A stretch of DNA of 64,000 nucleotides from an uncultured Clostridia bacterium (GCA_947597925.1 CANQFA010000001.1:62001-126000); one strand, 5' to 3'; shown: positions 17,305 through 25,053, numbered from the stretch's first letter. A program made the numbers and translations. Notes: a model not told the origin generated them from the sequence alone.

Positions 17305-18315
17305 ATGGGAACGAACGACAAGATCGCTACGGTCTTTTCCAACGCGCGCGAACTCGTGCGGCGCGGGGAACCGAAGGCGGCGCGGGCGTATGTGCTCGTC
17401 CTGCTCGAGGGGGCCGTGAAGACCTATCAGAGTGCCTCCACGATCCTGCAGAAGGCCAGGGCTGCCGCCTTTTTGGACCAATGGATCGCCGTCTCCCGCG
17501 AGCTCTATGAGGGCAGGATCTCCGATTTTGTCCTCAAGAGCTTCGGACTCCCTCTCGGAAAAGGCGAACCCGCAGCAAGGCCCATAAAGCAGCCCGAAAG
17601 GAAGTCCCCGAGGAAAGCTCCCGAGAAGAAGGAGCCCGCACTCGAAGACGATCTGGACCTCGCCGGCCTCGTGGAGGAGGCAAAGGAGACGCAGGGGTGG
17701 TGCGCCGATGTCTTCGAGCACAACCGCCGCGCCGTCGTCCGCATCTCCCTCACGGGACCCACGTTCCGCCGCAGCGGGACGGGATTCATCATCTCGAAGA
17801 AGGGCTATCTGCTCACGAATGACCATGTCGTCTACGACGAGGCGTCGGGGGGATATTTCTCCAAGGTCTTCATGGAGTTCGACGGGGTAAAGAAGAAGAT
17901 CGGGATCGAGGTCCTCTATTCGGACCGGAGCGCGGACGTCGCGCTCTGCACCTTCGATCCTGCGGAGGCGGGCGAGTTCGGCTGTGTCAGGCGGATCGCC
18001 GACTATTCCGCACTCCTGCAGGGAGCGGACTGTCTCGTGATCGGAAATGGGTTCGGCATGGGACTTGCGCCCTTCTCGGGAGTGGTAAGATTCACGAAAA
18101 ATTCGGACGGCGATCTGGTCTATACCGCGCCGTCCAATCCGGGCGATTCGGGCGGCCCCGTCTTCAACAGGCGAGGCGAGTGCATCGGGATCAACAAGTC
18201 GCGGACGACGAAGGTCGACGACACGCATGCGGAAGGGTATGCGAACGCGACTCCCATGGACACGATCGACGCCCTGCTCGGCAAATGGACAAAGGCCGGC
18301 GGGATCGAACTCTGA
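17305..18315 (+). CDS. Cytoplasmic trypsin-like serine protease with MIT-like N-terminal domain (unit A, gene 3)
   Basis: This 336-residue protein has no signal peptide. Residues 1-85 are a three-helix region with the MIT pattern: RRGEPKAARAY at the helix 1-2 turn and a last helix AFLDQWIAVSRELYEG, ending in KSFGLP. A Lys/Pro linker follows with the short motif DLDLAGLV (116-123). Residues about 140-330 are an S1-type (DegP/HtrA-like) protease without PDZ: His174 in TNDHV, Asp211 in ADVAL, Ser282 in GDSGGP, so the catalytic triad is complete. It likely cleaves an intracellular partner after recruitment by its N-terminal domain. AAGGAG precedes ATG. The protease call is firm, the MIT call pattern-based. 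Confidence 0.75.
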   Translation: MGTNDKIATVFSNARELVRRGEPKAARAYVLVLLEGAVKTYQSASTILQKARAAAFLDQWIAVSRELYEGRISDFVLKSFGLPLGKGEPAARPIKQPERKSPRKAPEKKEPALEDDLDLAGLVEEAKETQGWCADVFEHNRRAVVRISLTGPTFRRSGTGFIISKKGYLLTNDHVVYDEASGGYFSKVFMEFDGVKKKIGIEVLYSDRSADVALCTFDPAEAGEFGCVRRIADYSALLQGADCLVIGNGFGMGLAPFSGVVRFTKNSDGDLVYTAPSNPGDSGGPVFNRRGECIGINKSRTTKVDDTHAEGYANATPMDTIDALLGKWTKAGGIEL

Positions 18316-18349
18316 AGCGGTCCCGCATTCCGATTTTTAAGGAGATACT

Positions 18350-19909
18350 ATGGAATTCGAAGAACTGTTCCGCGAAAAATTCCGCGTGGTGCTCAATGCG
18401 GCGCGCGCCGGGGACAGCGAAAAGGTCCTCGCGGGGCTCAGGGAGCTCTACCGCATCTTCTCGGAACAATACGCAAAGAAGAACGGCGACAGCATCCTCG
18501 TGAAGGCGAAACTCAGCCATTGGCGGGATGTCTTCGCAAGACAGATCGCCGCCGTACAGAAGAGCGGGCTCAACGACAGGCATTTCAGGTCGTTTTACGG
18601 GCTCCCGCCCCTCAGATCGGAGGACGCCGCGCCCGCGGCGAAGGCCTCCGCAGGCGGGGGAGAGATCGACTTCTCGGGCATCTTGCCGCCTCGTGAAGAG
18701 GCACCCGCGGTGCCCGAACTTCCCGAAGTACCCGAAGCTCCCGAAGAGTCTGCGGCGCCCGAACTTCCCGAGGTGCCCGAGGTCCCTGCGGTGCCCGAAC
18801 TTCCCGAGGTGCCCGAGGCTCCCGAAGAGGCCGAGCTTTCCCCTCCTTCCGACGAGCCCGCAGAGCCTGTAGAGGAAGAGCCCGCGGAGGAGATGCCCGA
18901 GGGGCCCGAGACGCCCGCCGAGACGATCGCGGACGCGAAGGGCGCTCCCCAGAGCCTCGCCGACTTCGTGGGACAGCGGCACATCGTCAAGGTGCTCATG
19001 AAGGAGATCGCCATCGCCAGACAGGAGGGGAGGCATCACCTCGACAATATCCTCCTCCTCGGCAATCCCGGTCTCGGGAAGACCACCCTCATGAAGCTCA
19101 TCGCAAAGGAGCTCGGGGTCAAGCTGGTCGCCATCGACGGGACGAAGTTCCGCAACAGCCAGAGGTCGACGGAGGCCTTCCAGAATCTCCTGCAGAATGT
19201 CGCACGGGAAAATGTCCCCGTCGTCATCGCCATCGACGAGATCCACGCCCTCAACGACGACCTGCAGTCCGGCCTTCTCACCCTGCTGCAGGACCGTGTC
19301 TATATCTCGCCGCCCGATAAAAACGGCATCATCAAGCACATTCCCATCGACGAATTTACCTTCATCGGCGCCACCACCGACGACGACAAGGTGCTCGCCA
19401 CCATCAAGGACAGGTGCCTTCGCCTCAAGTTCCAGCTCGTGGACTATTCGCCCGAGGAGCTGCGCGAGATCTACAGGCGCAAGGTGAGCGCGCTCGGGCT
19501 CACCATCACCGAGGAGGCCATCGACATCTGCGTGCCCCGCAGCCGCGGGTCCCTGCGCTATGTCAACTCCTTCGTGGAGGGGCTCGACCGCGAACTCTAT
19601 AACGACGAGGGCATCCGCGTCGGGACGCACATCGACACCGCGATCGCACTGCGCTTCTTCGCGGAGCAGGGCATCGATTCCAAGGGGCTCAACCCCAAGG
19701 ATGTCGAGATCCTGCGCGCCATCGAGGAGGACCCGTCTGGCTCCATCGGCGCGGACACGCTTGCCGCCCGCATCGGCCTCGACGTCAAGAAATATCTCTC
19801 CGAGTATGAACCCTTCCTCATCAAGATAGGCTTCGTCATCGTATCGGGACGGGGAAGAGGGCTGACCGAAAAGGCCATCAACTACCTGAAGACCCGCACG
19901 GAGGACTGA
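18350..19909 (+). CDS. RuvB-type AAA+ ATPase with MIT-like N-terminal domain (unit A, gene 4)
   Basis: This 519-residue ATPase has an N-terminal 90-residue helical domain homologous to that of the preceding protease (AARAGDSEKVLAGLRELY, and RSFYGLPPL versus KSFGLPLG). The motif EIDFSGIL lies at 105-112, then a Pro/Glu/Val linker (about 121-190) with four LPEVP copies. The AAA+ core has Walker A GNPGLGKT (238-245), Walker B IDEIH (295-299), sensor 1 FIGATT and a C-terminal winged helix EPFLIKIGFV as in RuvB. It is not the Holliday-junction RuvB, which lacks the N-terminal half. MIT plus AAA+ is the layout of Vps4, the ESCRT-III disassembly ATPase, though Vps4 belongs to another AAA clade. Confidence 0.78.
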   Translation: MEFEELFREKFRVVLNAARAGDSEKVLAGLRELYRIFSEQYAKKNGDSILVKAKLSHWRDVFARQIAAVQKSGLNDRHFRSFYGLPPLRSEDAAPAAKASAGGGEIDFSGILPPREEAPAVPELPEVPEAPEESAAPELPEVPEVPAVPELPEVPEAPEEAELSPPSDEPAEPVEEEPAEEMPEGPETPAETIADAKGAPQSLADFVGQRHIVKVLMKEIAIARQEGRHHLDNILLLGNPGLGKTTLMKLIAKELGVKLVAIDGTKFRNSQRSTEAFQNLLQNVARENVPVVIAIDEIHALNDDLQSGLLTLLQDRVYISPPDKNGIIKHIPIDEFTFIGATTDDDKVLATIKDRCLRLKFQLVDYSPEELREIYRRKVSALGLTITEEAIDICVPRSRGSLRYVNSFVEGLDRELYNDEGIRVGTHIDTAIALRFFAEQGIDSKGLNPKDVEILRAIEEDPSGSIGADTLAARIGLDVKKYLSEYEPFLIKIGFVIVSGRGRGLTEKAINYLKTRTED

Positions 19910-19915
19910 CCGCGG

Positions 19916-20428
19916 ATGACCGAAAGAGAAAAGATGCTCGAAGCACTGCGCGAACAGCTCGAGGAGTTTCTGAGCATGCCCATCAAGGAGGACGAACGTC
20001 TCTCCTTCGGGGAAGAAGATGACCCGCTGACCGAAAAATTTCTCGAGGAGGAGGCGGAGCGCAAGGAGGGGGACTCCTTCCGCGAATGCCTCGATGCACT
20101 CATCGAGAAAAAGAGCATCGCCAAGCGCTCCCACGTCTATAAGGCCTCGGGCATCTCGAAATATACCTTTTCGAGGATCATGAGCTATCGGAGCGAGCAC
20201 AAGCCCTCACGGGAGACGGTTGCGGCGCTCACGATCGGGCTCAGGCTGGACCTCGAGGAGGCGCAGACACTCTACCACGCTGCGGGATTTCACCTCGGTA
20301 CGAGTGAATTTCTCGACAGGGTGATCCGCTTCTTCATCCGGGAAGGGCGGTACGACATCGAGGAGGTCAACTACTGCCTCGACTATTACAACTATCCCCT
20401 CCTCGGCGAACACGGGAGAGAGGACTGA
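19916..20428 (+). CDS. XRE-like helix-turn-helix protein (unit A, gene 5)
   Basis: This 170-residue protein starts 6 bases after the ATPase stop, with a weak ribosome-binding site, so it is probably coupled. The first 55 residues are acidic and helical. Residues about 57-165 match the HTH domain often found attached to or next to macro-domain proteins: FRECLDALIEKK, VYKASGISKYTFSRIM recognition helix, KPSRETVAALTIGLRLDLEEAQTLYHAAGF, and a terminal YDIEEVNYCLDYYNYPLLGE. It may repress the operon or act as an adaptor, since many members of this family sit in effector and signalling loci and are not proven DNA binders. A terminator follows. Confidence 0.65.
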   Translation: MTEREKMLEALREQLEEFLSMPIKEDERLSFGEEDDPLTEKFLEEEAERKEGDSFRECLDALIEKKSIAKRSHVYKASGISKYTFSRIMSYRSEHKPSRETVAALTIGLRLDLEEAQTLYHAAGFHLGTSEFLDRVIRFFIREGRYDIEEVNYCLDYYNYPLLGEHGRED

Positions 20429-20454
20429 GCTCCCCGCGGCTTAAAAAACACAGC

Positions 20455-20491
20455 GTGGCTCGGCAAATGTAGCTTGCCGAGCCACCTTTTT
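20455..20491 (+). terminator. Terminator closing unit A
   Basis: 12-bp perfect stem GTGGCTCGGCAA / TTGCCGAGCCAC, 7-base loop, five T. It separates units A and B. Confidence 0.93.
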
Positions 20492-20503
20492 CCCAAGGGA
20501 GTG

Positions 20504-20512
20504 TGATATAAT
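20504..20512 (+). promoter_or_regulatory. Extended -10 promoter of unit B
   Basis: TGATATAAT: TG at 20504-20505, one base, then consensus TATAAT (20507-20512). No good -35 is found at 17 bases, where the terminator tail lies. The start of transcription should be near 20519, 18 bases before the first ATG, with AAGGAGG between. Confidence 0.6.
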
Positions 20513-20536
20513 GGGGAAGAATCAAGGAGGAATACC

Positions 20537-22135
20537 ATGTTCGATCACATCACAGAGATCATGCTGAGAAGCTACTTTATCGCGGAGAACACCGTAGGGA
20601 AGTTCTGCGCGGACAAAGAGGCGCTCTTTTTTACCTATGCACACATCTTTCTCCTCAAAGAGGAGGAGGCCTCCCGTCTCTTTGCGCTTGCGGGGAAGGA
20701 GGAGGTGCGCGCCATCCGCAGCGAGGGAGATTTCCACCGCTGCCTGCGCATGCGCCGCTTTCTCGACGAGGACAGGCCCTCTATCGAACTCGAGGACCTC
20801 ATCGACATCAAGGGGACGGCATATACCATTGCACTTGGATATCACCTGCTCGAGGAGAGCGGAGAGATCCGCTCCTCCGCCTGCGAGACGGTGGTCCGCG
20901 CCGCGGAGAATGGGCTCGTGCTCGGGCTCACGACGCTCGGCATCCTGCAGATGGAGGGATTCGTCTTCGAAAAGGACAGGGAGAGCGGGATGAAGAATCT
21001 TCGCTGCGCCGCCGACTGGGACAGCGAAGAGGGGCTCTTCGCCGCCCTCTACTATGGCCTTCCCACGCGGGAGAGCCTCCTCGAGCGGCTCCGCGAGGAG
21101 CTCATAAGAGTGGGCCACGGCGAGGAATTCGGCAAGGTGACGGAAGCGTACGGCGATACCATGTCCGAGGGGAAGGGCGAATTTCGCCTCCTCGAGAAGG
21201 CCTTTCGTCAGGGTGTCATCAAGCGGGAGACCTATAATAAGTCCTATGCCCGCCTCGTCTACTCGGGGCTGCTCTCGGCGCGGGAAAAGGAGTCCCTCGT
21301 GCTCACGCCCAATAAGGACCTCTTCGCCGAGGCATGCACTCTGCCCTTAAAGCTCGGGGAGGCGCAGGCCGTCTTTCACGCGGAGGCGCTCGAGGGAGTG
21401 CGGCCGGGACATCCCGAACAGGCGGAGCAGCTCATCTGCGGGCTCGGCAATGCCGACCTTCGGACGGTGGACGCCTACCGCCCCCTGTGCTTTGTCTCGG
21501 ACAGCGCATATCTGCTCAATTACTATGCGGGGCTCGTCGCACGGAGCTTCGAGGCGCCCCATGTCGAGCGCATCGAGGTGGGCGACCTCATCGACTATGA
21601 CTTCGAGCCCACCAAGAACCACATCTTCGTGCGCAGCTGCGACGAGGATGCCTTCAATATCTACCTGCTCTTCTTCCGCGGGGAGATCGCGGACAGGGCC
21701 TTTGACCTCGTGAAATATTTCCTGAGGACGGAGAAGCGCAGGAAATTCCGCCTCAATCACCCCGGCGTCGCCCTCGACCTCTCCGCCGTCCTTCCCGTCT
21801 GCTTCTGCGACAGGGAAAATGCGCACAGGCTGAAGGAATGGTGCGACCTCATCCGCATCCCCGACCTCACGGCGGGGGAAAAGGTGGACTTCACCGAGCG
21901 GTGCGTGCGGGAGAAGGGCAAGATCTACGGCATCGGGAAGCTCACCATGCAGGAGGGGCTTGCGGGCAAGCTCTCGGCGTACGGCATCGACGAGATCGAC
22001 ATGTCCATCGACACCGCAGTGCGCATGCACCGTATGCGCGATCTGGAGCTGACGGAGGCCATGGTACTTCCCTATCTCCGCAGCGCTTCCAAGAAAAATA
22101 CGATCGGATTCGGAGGGAACATTCATGATGACTGA
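20537..22135 (+). CDS. Degenerate Lon-like AAA+ protein with Sel1-like N-terminal repeats (unit B, gene 1)
   Basis: This 532-residue cytoplasmic protein has Sel1/TPR-like helical repeats at about residues 90-175 (AAENGLVLGLTTLGILQMEG). From about 300 it follows the AAA+ module of Lon. LCFVSDSAYLLNYYAGLVARSF (317-338) takes the place of the Walker A loop and following helix, NIYLLFFRGEI (374-384) that of Walker B, and LDLSAVLPVCF...LIRIPDLTAGEK (413 onward) that of sensor 1 and the lid. The P-loop GxxGxGKT is completely lost and the Walker B acidic pair is broken, so it should not hydrolyse ATP. There is no protease domain. It may act as a scaffold or as a dead partner in an AAA+ ring. The Lon comparison is mine by eye. 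Confidence 0.55.
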   Translation: MFDHITEIMLRSYFIAENTVGKFCADKEALFFTYAHIFLLKEEEASRLFALAGKEEVRAIRSEGDFHRCLRMRRFLDEDRPSIELEDLIDIKGTAYTIALGYHLLEESGEIRSSACETVVRAAENGLVLGLTTLGILQMEGFVFEKDRESGMKNLRCAADWDSEEGLFAALYYGLPTRESLLERLREELIRVGHGEEFGKVTEAYGDTMSEGKGEFRLLEKAFRQGVIKRETYNKSYARLVYSGLLSAREKESLVLTPNKDLFAEACTLPLKLGEAQAVFHAEALEGVRPGHPEQAEQLICGLGNADLRTVDAYRPLCFVSDSAYLLNYYAGLVARSFEAPHVERIEVGDLIDYDFEPTKNHIFVRSCDEDAFNIYLLFFRGEIADRAFDLVKYFLRTEKRRKFRLNHPGVALDLSAVLPVCFCDRENAHRLKEWCDLIRIPDLTAGEKVDFTERCVREKGKIYGIGKLTMQEGLAGKLSAYGIDEIDMSIDTAVRMHRMRDLELTEAMVLPYLRSASKKNTIGFGGNIHDD

Positions 22136-23855
22136 GAAGAATTTGCCCGATGCGGGCAGACTGATCGAGGGATACGAGAACACGGGATATCATCACTACG
22201 AAGAACTCGGTGAGGACTTTCCGAACAGCATCTGGTACGACGAGCTCCCCGACCGCGAGGTGACGGGGGTGCTCAAGGCCTGCCGCTATGTCAACGGACG
22301 CCTCCTGCAGACCTATTCGGAGAAGGAGAACCATGTCGGCGTCATCGCGGCGACGAGACTGGGGAAGACGACCTCTTATGTCATCCCCGCCGTGCTCTCC
22401 TTTGCGCGGGCGAAAAACAAGAAGAGCATGATAATTTCCGACCCCAAGGGGGAGATCTACCGCCATACCGCCGCCGCGCTCGAGAGGGAGGGATACCGCA
22501 TCCTCTTCCTCAATTTCCGCGACCACAGGCATTCGGAGTGCTGGAACCCCATGACGCCCATCTTCCGCAAATATCAGGCCGTCTACTCCATCTACGATCG
22601 CATCGAGTTGGTGGACACCGAAGCGGGGCCCCGCAACCGCCTCGACGGCAAGATCTACGAGGAGCAGGCGCAGCTCGACGAGGCGATCGAGCGGTGGGTC
22701 GGCCTGATGACGGAGGAGGTGGGCAATGACATCGACCAGCTCGCCACCATGATCGCCCCTACGTGCAAGTCAAGCGACCCCTATTGGGAGGATTGCGGCA
22801 GAGAGCTCCTGAAGGCCTTCTTCTGGGCCATGCTCGAGGACAGCCGTCCCGAACTTTTGGGCAGTTCGGGCAGGACGCCGATCACCGAGGAGACCTTTTC
22901 CTTTGCGACGGTCATCACCCTCATGGGCCAGCTCAATAAGTCGGAGGACGACTTTGACGGCGGGTACTTCACCTCCCGTCCCGTGACGTCGCGCGCCTAC
23001 CAGATCGAGAAGTCGGTCATTCCCGAGCGCGCACAGACCACGCGGCAGTGCATCACGAGCGTCTTTACCTCACAGATGGCCATCTTCCGCGAGAGCGCCA
23101 TGCGCCTCGTCACGAGCTGCAATTCCTTCGAGATGAGCGTCTTGACCGACGAGCAGCCCGTCGCACTCTTCATCGACTACCGCGACGAGCTCAAGGTGCA
23201 CTTCAAGGTCATCAGCCTCTTTATCCAGGACGCCTACCGCTACCTTATCGAACACGCCAACAGCGAGCCCGACGGCAAGCGAAAAGTCCCCTTCTACTTC
23301 ATCCTCGATGAATTCGGCAACTTCCCGCCCATGAAGGACTTCGAGACGACCATCTCCGCCTGTGCGGGCCGCAATATCTTCTTTATCCTCATCGTGCAGT
23401 CCTATGCCCAGCTCAACAGCGTGTACGGCGATTCCGTCGCCGCCATCATACGGGACAATCTCAATATGCACGTCTTCTTCGGCTCCAATAACCCGCAGAC
23501 GCTCGAGGAATTTTCCAAGGAATGCGGAGAGTTCACGCGTATCTCGCCCGCCTCCGTTCTGAACGGCGACGGCCCGGAGATCGACTCCTACCGCTTCGAG
23601 ACCATCCGCCTCGTGCCCAAGAGCAGGCTCTCCCGCTTCGTGCCCGGGGAATGCATCGTCACCGAGGCGAACTGCGGCTATGTGCTCTTCTCGCGGCTGG
23701 AGCGCTATTACCTGTGCAAAGAGTTTACCGATATCCCCCTTTCGGACGAAAAGGAATATGTCGGGAAGGCAGATCCCTTCCACCCGAAATATACCTATCG
23801 GCTCCCCGTAGCAAAGAGCGAGCCGCAGAGGAGGAGATATGGGTTCGATTTTTGA
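22125..23855 (+). CDS. VirD4/TraG-like coupling ATPase lacking membrane segments (unit B, gene 2)
   Basis: This 576-residue ATPase starts at ATG 22125, overlapping the previous gene by 11 bases. The Walker A-like loop AATRLGKT (about 75-82) and Walker B ILDEFGNFP (about 392-400), followed by ACAGRNIFFILIVQSYAQL, are typical of type IV coupling proteins, which move DNA or protein to a secretion channel as a hexamer. Conserved ISDPKGEI follows Walker A. Unlike VirD4/TraG it has no N-terminal transmembrane helices; the P-loop begins about 75 residues in. No relaxase, VirB4 or other mating-pore gene is in the window, so classical conjugation is unlikely. It may translocate substrates with its neighbours. 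Confidence 0.82.
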   Translation: MMTEKNLPDAGRLIEGYENTGYHHYEELGEDFPNSIWYDELPDREVTGVLKACRYVNGRLLQTYSEKENHVGVIAATRLGKTTSYVIPAVLSFARAKNKKSMIISDPKGEIYRHTAAALEREGYRILFLNFRDHRHSECWNPMTPIFRKYQAVYSIYDRIELVDTEAGPRNRLDGKIYEEQAQLDEAIERWVGLMTEEVGNDIDQLATMIAPTCKSSDPYWEDCGRELLKAFFWAMLEDSRPELLGSSGRTPITEETFSFATVITLMGQLNKSEDDFDGGYFTSRPVTSRAYQIEKSVIPERAQTTRQCITSVFTSQMAIFRESAMRLVTSCNSFEMSVLTDEQPVALFIDYRDELKVHFKVISLFIQDAYRYLIEHANSEPDGKRKVPFYFILDEFGNFPPMKDFETTISACAGRNIFFILIVQSYAQLNSVYGDSVAAIIRDNLNMHVFFGSNNPQTLEEFSKECGEFTRISPASVLNGDGPEIDSYRFETIRLVPKSRLSRFVPGECIVTEANCGYVLFSRLERYYLCKEFTDIPLSDEKEYVGKADPFHPKYTYRLPVAKSEPQRRRYGFDF

Positions 23856-24594
23856 GGAAGATAAGGTGCTGCGAGAGCGCATCGACGAGTACTTTCGGGC
23901 GAACAGGGAGGCGACCATTCCTCAGCTCCAGACGGAGTTCAAGCGGGACTACTACAGCGTCCGCCTCGCCGTCTCCTCCCTCGTCTCGGAGGGGAAGATC
24001 CGTCCCGCCTCGGGCATCCGCTTCGTCACATTCTCCGAGAAAGAGACGGATGCGCGGGAGGAGCAGGAGGAGGATGATCCCGTCATCCTTGCCGCGGAAT
24101 GGGAGAGGAGAGACTTCGAGGAGCGGAAGAAGCGCATCGAAGAGCGTCGGAGGCGCCTCGAGGAGCGGAGACAGGTGCTCCTGAACTCCATCAAGCTCGA
24201 CAAGGAGAGTCGGCGCGAGCAGGAGGCCGAGGAGGTCCCGTGGGAGGATATCCCGCCCATGATGCGGGACATCATGAAAGTCCTCGGAGAGGAGAATTTC
24301 AGACGGTGTAGCTCGGACATGGTATGCCTCGAGCTCGCCATGGGCGGAGATCCTGACCTTCCGCACCGCTTCGAACTGCGTTGGGATGGGTATGGCGCCT
24401 ATCTCACCGATGCGGGCTTTTCCCTTCGCAGCAAGGACAAGGAGAGAGCCCCGGAAGAGATCGTAAGGATCCTGCGGCAGCACGGCGTCATGTGGGCGGA
24501 AGACGAACTGCGCATCTGCGTGAATAGCTCCTCGGCACTCACCGGTCTCTTGCAGCTCTATGCTGCGTCGGTGCGCATCATCACCGAACTCTGA
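23839..24594 (+). CDS. Winged-helix and DUF1828-like two-domain protein (unit B, gene 3)
   Basis: This 251-residue protein overlaps the coupling ATPase by 17 bases. Residues about 10-60 resemble the FtsK gamma winged helix (ATIPQLQTEFKRDYYSVRLAVSSLVSEGKI). In FtsK that domain is the C-terminal DNA-orientation sensor; here it is a separate protein next to an FtsK/VirD4-type motor. A charged coiled coil follows (about 85-135, EERRRRLEERRQ). The C-terminal part (about 165-251), with GAYLTDAGFSL, an EIVRILRQHGV helix and a final LLQLYAASVRIITEL, has the DUF1828 pattern. It could be the substrate-recognition or orientation subunit of the motor. Confidence 0.55.
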   Translation: MGSIFEEDKVLRERIDEYFRANREATIPQLQTEFKRDYYSVRLAVSSLVSEGKIRPASGIRFVTFSEKETDAREEQEEDDPVILAAEWERRDFEERKKRIEERRRRLEERRQVLLNSIKLDKESRREQEAEEVPWEDIPPMMRDIMKVLGEENFRRCSSDMVCLELAMGGDPDLPHRFELRWDGYGAYLTDAGFSLRSKDKERAPEEIVRILRQHGVMWAEDELRICVNSSSALTGLLQLYAASVRIITEL

Positions 24595-24608
24595 GGGGGA
24601 ATGGGAAT

Positions 24609-24902
24609 ATGAGAGATATCATCGAGGTGCTGCTCGACCGCAAGAACAGCGAGGCAATCGTCCTCACGGATGAGAGGGGACGCGAGGTCTATTTTGAGCA
24701 AGTCGCGGTCATTCCCCGCGAAGGGGAGCTCTACTGTATCCTGAAGCCGCTCACCTACATGCAGGGCGTCGCGGACGACGAGGCCATTGTCTTCTGCGCC
24801 GAACAGCCGAAGAGGGGTGCGCCCTATCTCCGCATGGAGGATGACGAACACATCGTGCTGGAAATCTTCGAGGAATACTACAGCCTCCTCGAGCGCGCCT
24901 GA
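24609..24902 (+). CDS. DUF1292 family protein (unit B, gene 4)
   Basis: This 97-residue acidic protein has the DUF1292 pattern: AIVLTDERGREVYFEQVAVI, then YCILKPL, an EAIVFCAE strand and a terminal EIFEEYYSLLE helix. The family is widespread in Firmicutes and has no defined role. GAGGGGGAATGGGAAT precedes ATG. It is the last gene of unit B. Confidence 0.7.
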   Translation: MRDIIEVLLDRKNSEAIVLTDERGREVYFEQVAVIPREGELYCILKPLTYMQGVADDEAIVFCAEQPKRGAPYLRMEDDEHIVLEIFEEYYSLLERA

Positions 24903-24945
24903 AGCTCGGCGCCTTTTTCGGACGGAAGAAAAAGACCATAAAAAC

Positions 24946-24985
24946 GCAAAAGCCCCTGCATGCTTCCCAAGCGGGGGCTTTTTGC
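24946..24985 (+). terminator. Terminator closing unit B
   Basis: Stem GCAAAAGCCCC / GGGGCTTTTTGC with a 17-base loop and five T in the 3' arm. Confidence 0.85.
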
Positions 24986-24994
24986 GGCAAACGC

Positions 24995-25023
24995 TTGTAA
25001 TATCTCTCATTTTATGATATAAT
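24995..25023 (+). promoter_or_regulatory. SigA promoter of the TIR-methyltransferase gene
   Basis: TTGTAA, 17-base spacer, TATAAT with TG one base upstream (extended -10). Confidence 0.75.
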
Positions 25024-25053
25024 CCGAATATATCGCACGAACGGAGAAAGGCT

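Noticed and set aside
18350..19909. Holliday-junction helicase RuvB
   Set aside because: The AAA+ core and winged helix are RuvB-like, but the 230-residue N-terminal region, the linker and the absence of ruvA/ruvC next to it argue for a paralogue.
22125..24594. Integrative conjugative element
   Set aside because: Only one coupling ATPase is present; no relaxase, VirB4, integrase or direct-repeat ends are visible, and base composition equals that of the neighbours.
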